Shown here in pieces: positions 1 through 8,123 of a DNA stretch of 50,522 nucleotides. The stretch spans positions 1 through 50,522 of the forward strand of contig SVSK01000009.1 of NCBI GenBank assembly GCA_015064345.1, in the 5' to 3' direction. This DNA is from Oscillospiraceae bacterium. Its GTDB lineage: Bacteria; Bacillota; Clostridia; Oscillospirales; CAG-272. The first letter of the stretch is position 1, and every line of letters starts with the position of its first letter. Under the pieces are notes generated by a model, which ran no database searches, had not been told where the DNA came from, and saw only the letters and a list, made by a program, of their open reading frames with translations. The position numbers were made by a program, and so were the translations under genes.

Positions 1-613
1 TGCCTTGGGTGTTCTTGTATATGTATTCGTGAAAATGAAATGGCTTGTAATCATAGTCATATCCTGTCTTAAAATCTTTGAAGTAGTAGTGAATATTATC
101 AAAGGCTATATGATAAGGGTATTCTTGAGCGCTTTTTGAAGAATACATATTGATAAAGAATTTTTCTATGTCTTTGTTTTGAGTGTAAGTGGAAGGAAGC
201 CCTAAGGATTCAAGGTAGGCGTTTTTATATTCCACTCTCTTGTCGATATCGAACAATGCCTCCGGTCCATAGGTGTCACAAATAAACTTGAACAGTGCCT
301 CAGCAATAGCTGTTGAGGTTTCATTGTCATAATCAAACATATGATCGTACAAAGTAAGATACGATATGTTTTCTTCCGACAAAAAGAAATCTGTCATATC
401 AGCGGGAGCTTTGCCTGTCTCATAGGCTTTTAGTCCTTTGACAAGCCAGGTTTCGTAACTGTAGCGAACTTTTTCAGCCAGGTCAATTTCAGGCTCAACC
501 GGAGAAGCTTCTGTATGGGGAAGGGTATCTCCGGAAATATCAGTTGGAGTCCTGCAAGAAATAAGCAATATGGTTACAAGAACAGTGGTAATAAACAATA
601 AGAGTTTTTTCAT
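1..613 (-). CDS. Lipoprotein of unknown function, cut by the window edge
   Basis: The open frame starts at ATG 613-611 and runs off the left edge, giving 204 codons without a stop. The N-terminus has two lysines, a hydrophobic stretch and a lipobox (LLISC, Cys20), so the product should be a lipid-anchored secreted protein. The rest is hydrophilic and rich in Tyr, Phe, Asp and Glu; I do not recognise a family. AGGAGG stands 8 nt before the ATG, and a perfect consensus promoter lies at 644-672. The C-terminus is unseen, so function is open. Confidence 0.8.
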   Translation of the reverse strand, partial: MKKLLLFITTVLVTILLISCRTPTDISGDTLPHTEASPVEPEIDLAEKVRYSYETWLVKGLKAYETGKAPADMTDFFLSEENISYLTLYDHMFDYDNETSTAIAEALFKFICDTYGPEALFDIDKRVEYKNAYLESLGLPSTYTQNKDIEKFFINMYSSKSAQEYPYHIAFDNIHYYFKDFKTGYDYDYKPFHFHEYIYKNTQG

Positions 614-643
614 TATAATTACCTCCTAGTGTGTACTATATTG

Positions 644-672
644 ATTATAGCATCGAAAGTAATAATTGTCAA
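644..672 (-). promoter_or_regulatory. Consensus sigma-A promoter of the lipoprotein gene
   Basis: On the minus strand TTGACA (672-667) and TATAAT (649-644) are separated by 17 nt, both perfect. Just upstream, at 689-703, is the inverted repeat TAAACA-AAA-TGTTTA, which could be an operator but may be chance in AT-rich DNA. Confidence 0.75.
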
Positions 673-823
673 TATATTTTTACGAAAGTAAACAAAATGT
701 TTATTACAGCAAGGAGTGAGCGAAAAACCTAAAGTATATTATTATTTTTGAAAGAGAAGGATGCGCTTTTAAGGAAAACAGGACATGCTCGATTAGTTAC
801 AAATCCTACCTTGGGGCCCATTT

Positions 824-887
824 CGATTGAAAAACAAAAAAGACAGGTACGAAACCTGCCTTTTTAATGCGGAAAACGGGACTTGCC
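824..887. repeat. Direct repeat copy 1: hairpin plus tRNA-Leu 3'-end copy
   Basis: These 64 bp are identical to 1925-1988. They hold an A-run, a hairpin (AGGT/ACCT core at about 845-858, extended by imperfect pairs) and a T-run, so the piece could end transcription in both directions. After it comes an 18-nt stretch (868-885) identical to the 3' end of the tRNA-Leu gene as read at 2117-2134. A weaker version of the tRNA-end sequence (ggaaaacaggacatgctcg) begins at 773. No integrase gene is in view. Confidence 0.85.
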
Positions 888-914
888 CGACTGCAATAAA
901 ATCACATTATACTA

Positions 915-1772
915 TCAGTTATTCTTTACAGGAATCCATATTTCACTTTTATAGTCATCCGCCAGCATGTCCCCCGAAGAATAACACTCAATCTCCGGAA
1001 GCATAGCGTGCTCATATCCCGAGTTCGGTAACCACTCTGAATAGATGCGTTTCCAAATATCTTGCATAGCATTGGGAATGGGTCGCATTGAGCCAATGAC
1101 TTCAAATACCGCCCACGATGAAGCAGGTATCGTAATTTCCTCGAGATCCTCAGGGCACTCACAATCAGACATACAGCCGATCCAGTAATCGAATCCGCCG
1201 TCATACATATCAGCACAAAGGCCGACCACTCCATCATTATTGCTCAGTGCCAGGATTCTATCCCTCAGCTCATCTGTAATGGAATCCCACATTTTGGGGA
1301 TTTCCGTCAATTGACCGTCGTTTTCAGTAGAAAACCACTTTTTAATACCGATAATGCGCATTTTTCCCTTTTTCAGAATTCTGTAATTCATTGCGTTGAC
1401 TCCTTTAATTGTTAATACGAAGGTGATCTTTCCATAAGATTTCAAGAGGCATTCTCCTCTTTTAACAGCCGACGGGGTAATTCCGTGCAGCTGCTTAAAA
1501 GCTCTTGTAAACGAATCGGGTGAAGTATAGCCGAAATCGAGGGCTATGTCCAAAACAGACCGTTCTTTCTTTTGAAGCTCATACGCGGCTAAAGACAATC
1601 TCCTCCTGCGTATGTATTCAACAATAGAGATTCCTGTCAATGCGTAAAAAGTTTTCTGGATATCAGTTTCGGAGTGTTTTGCAATCTTTGAAAGCTTTGG
1701 CATATTAAGATCTTCAAGCAAATGCTCTTCAATATATGCAATGACTGCATTCATGCTATCAAGCATATTCAT
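915..1772 (-). CDS. AraC-family transcriptional regulator with GyrI-like effector domain
   Basis: The 285-residue product has an N-terminal AraC-type DNA-binding domain with two helix-turn-helix units over about residues 10-105; the second contains the family pattern VLDIALDFGYTSPDSFTRAF. The C-terminal half, from about residue 125, has the look of an AraC effector-binding/GyrI-like domain (RIIGIKKWF near its start, a WxP strand at the end). This is the Rob-like architecture, a regulator that senses small ligands. The longest frame starts at 1790, but that puts GGAGGC inside the coding region and the start at the predicted transcription start. The ATG at 1772, 5 nt after GGAGGCG, fits far better. 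The gene sits alone between two 64-bp direct repeats. Its ligand and targets are unknown. Confidence 0.88.
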   Translation of the reverse strand: MNMLDSMNAVIAYIEEHLLEDLNMPKLSKIAKHSETDIQKTFYALTGISIVEYIRRRRLSLAAYELQKKERSVLDIALDFGYTSPDSFTRAFKQLHGITPSAVKRGECLLKSYGKITFVLTIKGVNAMNYRILKKGKMRIIGIKKWFSTENDGQLTEIPKMWDSITDELRDRILALSNNDGVVGLCADMYDGGFDYWIGCMSDCECPEDLEEITIPASSWAVFEVIGSMRPIPNAMQDIWKRIYSEWLPNSGYEHAMLPEIECYSSGDMLADDYKSEIWIPVKNN

Positions 1773-1794
1773 TATATCGCCTCCGTTCATCTGA

Positions 1795-1823
1795 ATTATA
1801 GCGCATATGCAAATAGTTGTCTC
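1795..1823 (-). promoter_or_regulatory. Probable promoter of the AraC-family gene
   Basis: TATAAT at 1800-1795 with GAGACA at 1823-1818, 17 nt apart. The -10 is perfect, the -35 matches 4 of 6. The implied 5' leader is only about 15 nt, which supports the ATG at 1772 as the start. Confidence 0.5.
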
Positions 1824-1924
1824 GACTTTTTCTATAAAAAATTGTCGTGTTCTTTAGTTGTAATATAGCATATAACCTTGCCGAAGTCAAGTGGGAGACT
1901 GTACCGCCCCTTGAATTATCGTTC

Positions 1925-1988
1925 CGATTGAAAAACAAAAAAGACAGGTACGAAACCTGCCTTTTTAATGCGGAAAACGGGACTTGCC
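1925..1988. repeat. Direct repeat copy 2: hairpin plus tRNA-Leu 3'-end copy
   Basis: Identical to 824-887 over 64 bp and in the same orientation. The tRNA-end identity is at 1969-1986. It stands 128 bp from the real tRNA-Leu gene. With copy 1 it brackets the AraC-family gene. Confidence 0.85.
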
Positions 1989-2007
1989 TTCCTGCGGGAA
2001 GAGCGGT

Positions 2008-2050
2008 GGCGCGGGAAAACTGTCCACCGGACACTTTTCTTACACGCGCC
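2008..2050. repeat. Nested inverted repeat (hairpin) beside repeat copy 2
   Basis: GGCGCG (2008-2013) pairs with CGCGCC (2045-2050). Inside it AAAACTGTCC (2016-2025) pairs with GGACACTTTT (2029-2038) with one mismatch and a 3-nt loop. The segment is GC-richer than its surroundings and has no open frame I believe in. It may be part of the same repeat family as 824-887 and 1925-1988, or a remnant of a small mobile sequence. Confidence 0.6.
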
Positions 2051-2071
2051 CTTCAAATCCCGTCTCAATTA

Positions 2072-2112
2072 AACAAAAAAATATGAGATACACTAAGGCA
2101 TATCTCATATTT
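2072..2112 (-). terminator. Terminator of tRNA-Leu
   Basis: An 11-bp perfect stem (AATATGAGATA with TATCTCATATT, 2080-2090 and 2101-2111) is followed on the minus strand by a run of T, immediately downstream of the tRNA. Confidence 0.85.
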
Positions 2113-2116
2113 ATTA

Positions 2117-2196
2117 TGCGGAAAACGGGACTTGAACCCGTACGGTTGCCCACACGCCCCTCAAACGTGCGCGTCTGCCAGTTCCGCCACTTCCGC
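2117..2196 (-). tRNA. tRNA-Leu (anticodon GAG)
   Basis: On the minus strand the acceptor arm GCGGAAG pairs with TTTCCGC, with discriminator A. The anticodon stem is CACGT/GCGTG and the loop TTGAGGG gives anticodon GAG, reading CUC/CUU leucine codons. The variable arm is longer than in class I tRNAs, as expected for leucine, and the T arm is CGGG-TTCAAGT-CCCG. CCA is not encoded. Its last 18 nt are repeated exactly at 868-885 and 1969-1986. Confidence 0.95.
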
Positions 2197-2300
2197 ATGT
2201 TGCTCGGATCACTCCGCTGTCAACGTTAGTTATTATATCACCACTGTCTTGTTTTGTCAATAGGTTTTTGAAAATTATTTTTTATTTTTTTAGACCCCAT

Positions 2301-2336
2301 AAAAACAGCAAAACCGCGGAGATTTTCCACGGTTTT
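2301..2336 (-). terminator. Probable terminator of clpX
   Basis: Stem AAAACCGYGG (2310-2319 with 2327-2336, one mismatch) followed on the minus strand by a short T-rich stretch, 8 nt after the clpX stop. Confidence 0.6.
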
Positions 2337-2344
2337 ATGTCTGT

Positions 2345-3637
2345 TTACTTTTTCAGCACAAGCTCGGGTTCAACATGCTCTGTAATGCATTTTTCGGTGA
2401 TGATCACCTTTTCTACGTCATCTCGAGAGGGAAGGGTGAACATAATTCCCGTCATAACCTCCTCAAGAATGGAACGAAGTCCGCGTGCACCTGTGTTTCT
2501 CTCAATAGCGTTCTTTGCAACCTCGCGAAGTGCCTCGGGTGTGAACTCAAGCTCAACTCCGTCAAGCTCGAACAGCTTTGAGTACTGCTTGGTGAGGCTG
2601 TTCTTGGGCTCGGAGAGAATTCTAACCAGAGAATCAACATCAAGATTATCAAGCCCTACGATTACAGGAAGACGTCCCACAAGCTCGGGGATAAGACCAA
2701 ACTTTACGATATCGTGTGCGGTAACGTCCTTGAATATGCCGTCCTTCAGCTTTTCTTCTTTCTTTTTTACATTGCTCTGGAAGCCGATGCCTGACTGACC
2801 CTTTCTCTGACCGATGATCTGGTCAAGAGTGTCGAATGCACCGCCGCAAATGAAGAGGATGTTTGATGTGTTGATCTGGATAAATTCCTGATTGGGATGC
2901 TTTCTGCCGCCCTGTGGAGGAACGTTAGCAACTGTGCCTTCAAGGATCTTGAGGAGCGCCTGCTGAACACCCTCGCCCGATACGTCACGGGTGATAGATC
3001 GGTTTTCGCTGCGACGGGAGATCTTGTCTATCTCGTCGATGTAGATGATGCCGCGTTCAGCAAGTTCAACGTCGTAATCTGCAGCCTGAATGAGGCGAAG
3101 CAGGATGTTTTCAACGTCCTCACCCACATAACCTGCTTCGGTGAGAGTTGTAGCATCAGCAATAGCAAAGGGAACCTGCAAAGTTCTTGCAAGAGTCTGT
3201 GCGAGGAAAGTTTTACCCACACCTGTAGGACCGATGAGAAGTACGTTGCTCTTCTGAATGTCAACGTCGTCTATAATATCGTCAGCTTTTTTGTGCTTCT
3301 TCAGCTTTGCCTGGTTGTCTGTGTACATAATGCGCTTGTAATGGTTGTACACTGCTACAGACAGGGCGATCTTTGCCTTATCCTGACCGATGATGTATTG
3401 GTCCAGCGACTCTTTGATCTCCATGGGAGTGGGAAGATCCATCTCGGAAAGATCTGTGAGTACGTCAGACTCGTTCATGTGGTCAAAGATAATATCGTTG
3501 CATGCTTCGATGCATTTGTCGCATATATAGAGACCTGTGGGGGAGGGAATGAGGAATTCAACCTGCTCTTCACCTCGTCCGCAGAATGAGCAGGAGCGTT
3601 CTACGCGGATCCGGCCTCTGTTGTTATTGTTATCCAT
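2345..3637 (-). CDS. clpX: ClpX, ATP-dependent unfoldase subunit of ClpXP
   Basis: 430 residues, the usual ClpX length. Four zinc-binding cysteines (16, 19, 39, 42) form the N-terminal ClpX zinc domain that binds adaptors and substrates. Walker A is GPTGVGKT (136-143) and Walker B IIYIDEID (197-204). The IGF tripeptide (284-286) is the loop that docks onto ClpP. The AAA+ hexamer unfolds tagged proteins and threads them into ClpP in the cytoplasm. The gene follows clpP by 31 nt on the same strand, so the two are probably co-transcribed. Identification is secure. Confidence 0.98.
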   Translation of the reverse strand: MDNNNNRGRIRVERSCSFCGRGEEQVEFLIPSPTGLYICDKCIEACNDIIFDHMNESDVLTDLSEMDLPTPMEIKESLDQYIIGQDKAKIALSVAVYNHYKRIMYTDNQAKLKKHKKADDIIDDVDIQKSNVLLIGPTGVGKTFLAQTLARTLQVPFAIADATTLTEAGYVGEDVENILLRLIQAADYDVELAERGIIYIDEIDKISRRSENRSITRDVSGEGVQQALLKILEGTVANVPPQGGRKHPNQEFIQINTSNILFICGGAFDTLDQIIGQRKGQSGIGFQSNVKKKEEKLKDGIFKDVTAHDIVKFGLIPELVGRLPVIVGLDNLDVDSLVRILSEPKNSLTKQYSKLFELDGVELEFTPEALREVAKNAIERNTGARGLRSILEEVMTGIMFTLPSRDDVEKVIITEKCITEHVEPELVLKK

Positions 3638-3668
3638 ATTAGGTTAAGCCTTTCGGGTGTCTGAATTG

Positions 3669-4253
3669 TTAGGGTCTGTGCTCGATAACCTTGTCGATGA
3701 GACCGTACTCCATTGCAGCCTCTGCGCTCATCCAGTTGTCGCGTTCAGTATCAGCTGCGATGATCTCGATAGGCTTGCCTGTGTTCTTTGACAGGATGGA
3801 GTTGAGTCTGTCGCGTGTCTTTAAGATGTGCTCTGCCTGGATCTTGATGTCGGATGCCTGACCCTGTGTGCCACCGAGAGGCTGATGGATCATGATCTCG
3901 CTGTTGGGGAGAGCGAGTCTCTTGCCCTTTGCACCTGCGGAAAGAAGGAATGCGCCCATGGAAGCCGCCATACCGATGCAGATGGTGGATACGTCACACT
4001 TGATGAAGTTCATTGTGTCATAGATCGCAAGACCTGCGGAGACAGATCCTCCGGGGCTGTTGATGTAGAGACTGATGTCAGCATCGGGATCTTCGGATTC
4101 GAGATACAAAAGCTGAGCAACTACCAGAGATGCAGTAACATCGTTTACTTCGTCAGCTAGGAAGATGATTCTCTCGTTGAGAAGACGGGAATAGATATCG
4201 TAAGACCGCTCACCGCGGTTTGTCTGCTGTACGACCATTGGTACGAGTGCCAT
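3669..4253 (-). CDS. clpP: ClpP, ATP-dependent Clp protease proteolytic subunit
   Basis: 194 residues with the full serine-protease triad: Ser98 (in GMAASMGAF), His123 (MIHQPLGG) and Asp172 (ERDNWM). The N-terminal propeptide region is short. ClpP assembles into a double heptameric chamber that degrades proteins delivered by ClpX and related ATPases. The start is preceded by GGAGGTAAT. It lies between tig and clpX, the classic tig-clpP-clpX order. A hairpin after tig suggests that clpP can be transcribed from a promoter of its own in the 192-nt gap, but I see no convincing hexamers or CtsR box there. Confidence 0.98.
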   Translation of the reverse strand: MALVPMVVQQTNRGERSYDIYSRLLNERIIFLADEVNDVTASLVVAQLLYLESEDPDADISLYINSPGGSVSAGLAIYDTMNFIKCDVSTICIGMAASMGAFLLSAGAKGKRLALPNSEIMIHQPLGGTQGQASDIKIQAEHILKTRDRLNSILSKNTGKPIEIIAADTERDNWMSAEAAMEYGLIDKVIEHRP

Positions 4254-4396
4254 AGTATTACCTCCGATTGTTTAGTATTATGTTATGCTTGAAGCTATTC
4301 ATATGCCATGTGAAATATTGTTTGCCTTGAAATTGACGCGCAAACTCTCGGTGTCTATATTTCCCGGAAAACATTTCCACTGACCGTTCATTTGAC

Positions 4397-4430
4397 AAAA
4401 CCGCCGCCCAAAGAGAATCCCGGGCAGCGG
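4397..4430 (-). terminator. Hairpin terminator between tig and clpP
   Basis: A 9-bp GC-rich stem with one mismatch (4401-4409 with 4422-4430), followed on the minus strand by GGTTTTGTC. The T-run is short, so termination may be partial. Confidence 0.55.
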
Positions 4431-4445
4431 AATAGTTAATGTCGA

Positions 4446-5750
4446 TTATTCAGCGTCGTGCTTGTGCTCAACTTCTGTGATAACTGCCTTTTCTCTTACG
4501 AGTTCAACAGCCTTCTTAACCTTGAGGTCTTCGCTAACTGCGTCAGCTTCAACAACTTCCTTGATCTTGTCTTCTTCCATACCGTACATTTCAGCAAGGC
4601 GCTTGTATTCTTCAGCGATTTCTTCCTCGGAAACAGCGATGCCTTCAAGAGCAGCGATCTTTTCAAGAGCAAGGCGAGTCTTAACCTGTCTTTCAGCATC
4701 AGGTCTCATCTGCTTTCTGAGAGTATCGAGATCCATGCCTGTGTACTGGAAGTATGTCTTGAGGTCGAGACCGTTCATGCGGAGTCTGTTGTCGTAGTCA
4801 CGAACGAAGTTTTCTGTTTCGTTCTCGAACATGCACTCGGGAATCTCACCCTCAAGCTTTTCGATGAGAGCCTTGATAAGCTCTTCGTCAACATGAGCAT
4901 CAGCGTGCTTCTTGTTTTCTTCTTCGAGGTGAGCCTTGATGTCAGCCTTGTATTCGTCAAGTGTGTCGAATTCGGAAACGTCCTTTGCGAACTCATCGTC
5001 AAGCTCGGGAAGCTCGTTGAACTTGATAGCGTGGAGCTTGCACTTGAATGTAGCTTCCTTGCCTGCCAGATTTTCTGCGTGGTAATCAGCGGGGAATGTT
5101 ACGTTAACATCGAACTCGTCACCGATGTTCTTGCCAACGATCTGATCCTCAAATCCGGGGATGAACTGACCGGAACCGAGCTTAAGAGAGTGACCCTCAG
5201 CCTTGCCGCCGTCAAAAGCAACACCGTCAACAAAGCCCTCGAAGTCGATTGTAACAACGTCTTCGTTCTGAGCGGCGCGGTCTGTGATCTCGATCATACG
5301 GGAGTTGCGGTTCTGAACCTTCTTCAGCTCGTTTTCGATATCCTCGTCAGATACTGTGAGGATGGGACGCTCTACTGCGATACCCATGTAATCCTTGATC
5401 TCAACTTCAGGCTTTACGAAGAATGTAGCTACGAGAACAACGCCATTGTCGTCGATGGATTCGATGTCGAATTCGGGACGGCTAACGATTGTTTCGGGAA
5501 CTTCCTTAACAGCTTCAGCGTAAGCTTCGGGAATGATCTCGTTGATAGCGTCTTCGTAGAATACTTCCTTGCCGTACATCTTTTCTACAAGCGCACGGGG
5601 TGCCTTACCCTTACGGAAGCCGGGGATTGTGATGTTCTTGGATGCTGCCTTGTATGTCTTGTTGATTGCCTTTTCAAAAGTAGCGCGATCAACGTCGATT
5701 GTGATCTTCTTCTGGTTAGCAGCAATAATTTCCTGGGATTTCAGGCTCAT
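4446..5750 (-). CDS. tig: Trigger factor, ribosome-bound chaperone and prolyl isomerase
   Basis: 434 residues with the three trigger factor parts. The N-terminal ribosome-binding domain carries GFRKGKAP (44-51), which contacts the ribosome beside the exit tunnel. An FKBP-type prolyl isomerase domain follows at about 155-240 (FDGGKAEGHSLKLGSGQF within it). The C-terminal half is the long helical chaperone domain. The protein shields nascent chains as they leave the ribosome. It has its own promoter (5808-5836) and a downstream hairpin. Confidence 0.97.
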   Translation of the reverse strand: MSLKSQEIIAANQKKITIDVDRATFEKAINKTYKAASKNITIPGFRKGKAPRALVEKMYGKEVFYEDAINEIIPEAYAEAVKEVPETIVSRPEFDIESIDDNGVVLVATFFVKPEVEIKDYMGIAVERPILTVSDEDIENELKKVQNRNSRMIEITDRAAQNEDVVTIDFEGFVDGVAFDGGKAEGHSLKLGSGQFIPGFEDQIVGKNIGDEFDVNVTFPADYHAENLAGKEATFKCKLHAIKFNELPELDDEFAKDVSEFDTLDEYKADIKAHLEEENKKHADAHVDEELIKALIEKLEGEIPECMFENETENFVRDYDNRLRMNGLDLKTYFQYTGMDLDTLRKQMRPDAERQVKTRLALEKIAALEGIAVSEEEIAEEYKRLAEMYGMEEDKIKEVVEADAVSEDLKVKKAVELVREKAVITEVEHKHDAE

Positions 5751-5807
5751 TTTATGTTTCTCCTTGGTCTTTTATATAATCTTAATTATATTTGCATAGC
5801 TCTTTAT

Positions 5808-5836
5808 ATTTTACAATCAATCGCATGACTTGTCAA
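5808..5836 (-). promoter_or_regulatory. tig promoter
   Basis: TTGACA (5836-5831), 17 nt, TAAAAT (5813-5808) on the minus strand, about 55 nt upstream of the tig ATG. This separates tig from the gene run ending at 5888. Confidence 0.75.
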
Positions 5837-5887
5837 GTCATAATAGGAAAAATTTTCTCCCATGCACATGGCGGATTTTTGGGGAAA

Positions 5888-6607
5888 TCATATAAAAATC
5901 CTCTGCGGTGTAAAGTCAAGGTAGTCTGCGGAGATTATGGACAGGTTCACGCCGCAGTATTCAAAGGTATGTGGGGTGAGATATTTTCCGTGGATGTGTC
6001 CGTAGTAGCACTGCCGCACTCTGTGACTCACAAGAGTGTCGATAATAGGCTCGCAGATAAAATCACCGAAAACAGGCGGGAAATGCAGAAATGCGATAAG
6101 TGGAATGTCACGCTCTCCTCTGAGGGCCTCGCCTGTTTTAAGGGATAGATCAAGCCTCTGACACTCGCGGCTGACTATCTTCTCGTAATCTGTCGGGTCG
6201 GGGGTATCCTGAAGCTTTTCTTCGATATACCAGCCCCGTGTACCGCAAATCACAGCTTCATCCGTGGCAAATGCATTGTTGAATAGAAAATCCACCGTGG
6301 TTACGTCGATCGACTCGAGAAAACACTTCATTTTTGAAACGGTCGTCCACCAGTAGTCATGGTTGCCCTTGCCAATGATCTTCTTACCGGGGAGTGAATC
6401 AATGAGACGAAAATCTGCCGCCGCCTCCTCAAGCGTCATTGCCCAGGATACATCTCCGGGGATGATAACTGTATCGTCAGCTGTGACAAGGGATGACCAA
6501 CGGGATACGATCTTGTCGGTGTGATCTTTCCAGCGGGCGCCGAAAATGTCCATTGGTTTGTTTGTTCCGTCTGACAGATGCAGATCAGCTATAGCGTACA
6601 GAGCCAT
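5888..6607 (-). CDS. Metallophosphoesterase of the calcineurin-like family
   Basis: 239 residues containing the complete metal-binding series: DLH (Asp8, His10), GDVSW (Asp52), GNHDYWW (Asn82, His83), LHFPP (His175) and GHIH (203-206). This is the two-metal phosphoesterase core, close to the COG1768-type proteins. The substrate cannot be read from sequence; phosphodiesters or phosphoproteins are both possible. The ATG lies 2 nt after the thrC stop, so translation is probably coupled. It is the last gene of the run that starts at apgM. Confidence 0.9.
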   Translation of the reverse strand: MALYAIADLHLSDGTNKPMDIFGARWKDHTDKIVSRWSSLVTADDTVIIPGDVSWAMTLEEAAADFRLIDSLPGKKIIGKGNHDYWWTTVSKMKCFLESIDVTTVDFLFNNAFATDEAVICGTRGWYIEEKLQDTPDPTDYEKIVSRECQRLDLSLKTGEALRGERDIPLIAFLHFPPVFGDFICEPIIDTLVSHRVRQCYYGHIHGKYLTPHTFEYCGVNLSIISADYLDFTPQRIFI

Positions 6608-6609
6608 CT

Positions 6610-8091
6610 TTACACTCTGAAGGGAACGGAGGGCATGTCAGCGGGGTCAAGAACCTCGGTGAAGCGAACCTCCATGCCAAGTGTATTTGCAAGAGGAGCG
6701 GGGATCTCTGTGCCTGTTGCCGCAGAAAGCTCGTTCAGACAAGCGAAGATGTCTTTGTTTTCGGGAAGACCGATAGACTCGCAAACTGCGGGAGCAAACT
6801 TGTAAGGGCTTGCGGTGGAAGCGAGGATAACGGGAGTGTTGTCACCGCTTTCTTCTCTGTACTTCTTTGCACAACCGTAGCCTACAGCTGTGTGGGGGTC
6901 GATGAGGTACTTTTCGCTCTCGTAAGAATAAGCGATAGCAGCCTTTGTTTCGTCCTCATCCATGAAGTATCCGGAGAAGTTGTCTCTGAGCTTTTCCATG
7001 ATTTCAGCGGGTGCGGTGTACTTACCGTTCTGCTTCAGCTCGTTCATCAGCTCTGCTGTCAGTTCAGATCCGCCAAGAGCAAAGAGAAGTCTCTCAAGGT
7101 TGGAGGAAATGAGGATGTCCATGGAGGGGCTGATGGTCTTCTTGAACTCTCTTGTCCTGTCGTAAACGCCTGTATTGATGAAGTCTGTGAGAACGTTGTT
7201 GCTGTTGGATGCTACGATGAAGCGGTTTACGGGCAGACCCATCAGCTTTGCGATATATGCAGCAAATATATTACCGAAGTTACCTGTGGGAACGCATACG
7301 TTGACCTTGCTGCTGTGAGCGATCTTGCCGCTGTTAACGAGATCACAGTATGCGGAGATGTAGTAAACGATCTGAGGAGCGAGACGACCCCAGTTGATGG
7401 AGTTTGCGCTTCCGAAGAAGAATCCCGCTTCGTTTGCCTTTTCTGCCAGCTCTTTATCGGAGAAGATAGCCTTAACACCGTTCTGTGCGTCGTCAAAGTT
7501 TCCGCGAACAGCCGCAACGTAAACGTTTGAGCCGAGTGTGGTCTGCATCTGATGCTTCTGCATGCGGCTTACACCGTCTACAGGGTAGAATACGGTGATC
7601 TTAACGCCGTCAACATCGCTGTAGCCCTCGAGAGCCGCCTTACCTGTGTCACCGCTTGTTGCAACGAGAATGTGTGCAATACGCTTTTCTCCTGTCATCT
7701 GAAGAGCAAGAGAGAGAAGACGGGGCATGATCTGAAGTGCCATATCCTTGAACGCGGAGGTGGGACCGTGCCACAGTTCAAGGGAGTAGATGCCGTCGTT
7801 CATTTCGTGCATGGGAGCTGCACCGCCGGGGAAGCGCTTTTCAGAGTATGCTTCGCGGCAGGATGTAAGAAGAGCGTCCTTGTCATAGTCATCAAGGAAA
7901 AGTCCGAGGATGAACGCCGCTCTTTCAGCATAGTCCATCTTGCAAAGCTTCTCGAAGTCACCGTGTGTGAGGGTGGGGAACTCTTCGGGAATATAGAGAC
8001 CGCCGTCGGGTGCAAGGCCCTGCTTGATCGCTTCAGCGGATGTTACATATGCGGGATTTTTTGAAATATCTCTTGTGCTTCTGTATCTCAT
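6610..8091 (-). CDS. thrC: Threonine synthase
   Basis: 493 residues, matching the long (fungal/E. coli-like) type of threonine synthase. The N-terminus shows MRYRSTRD and APDGGLYIPE, typical of this class, and the PLP lysine is Lys115 in HGPTSAFKDMALQ. A glycine-rich phosphate loop, VATSGDTGKAALEG, follows. It converts O-phospho-L-homoserine to L-threonine and phosphate. The phosphohomoserine must come from a homoserine kinase. No thrB is in the window, but the run starts with an apgM-type gene of the kind proposed to do that job. Confidence 0.96.
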   Translation of the reverse strand: MRYRSTRDISKNPAYVTSAEAIKQGLAPDGGLYIPEEFPTLTHGDFEKLCKMDYAERAAFILGLFLDDYDKDALLTSCREAYSEKRFPGGAAPMHEMNDGIYSLELWHGPTSAFKDMALQIMPRLLSLALQMTGEKRIAHILVATSGDTGKAALEGYSDVDGVKITVFYPVDGVSRMQKHQMQTTLGSNVYVAAVRGNFDDAQNGVKAIFSDKELAEKANEAGFFFGSANSINWGRLAPQIVYYISAYCDLVNSGKIAHSSKVNVCVPTGNFGNIFAAYIAKLMGLPVNRFIVASNSNNVLTDFINTGVYDRTREFKKTISPSMDILISSNLERLLFALGGSELTAELMNELKQNGKYTAPAEIMEKLRDNFSGYFMDEDETKAAIAYSYESEKYLIDPHTAVGYGCAKKYREESGDNTPVILASTASPYKFAPAVCESIGLPENKDIFACLNELSAATGTEIPAPLANTLGMEVRFTEVLDPADMPSVPFRV

Positions 8092-8123
8092 TTTTTCTGT
8101 GTCCTTACTTTGTGGGAATTTTA

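Noticed and set aside
1759-2229. Three short open frames across the repeats and tRNA-Leu
   Set aside because: They read through the 64-bp repeat, the palindrome and the tRNA itself (giving the well-known KTGLEPV-type peptide), so they are artefacts of RNA or repeat sequence.
4254-4445. CtsR or HrcA operator before clpP
   Set aside because: TTTGAC/GTCAAA-like fragments occur, but not as the tandem heptamer CtsR box, and there is no CIRCE repeat.
4458-5828. 456-codon plus-strand open frame opposite tig
   Set aside because: It mirrors tig in the opposite frame, has no family resemblance or Shine-Dalgarno, and is explained by the codon bias of a highly expressed gene.
6892-7530. 212-codon plus-strand frame opposite thrC
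   Set aside because: Antisense shadow of threonine synthase with no independent support.
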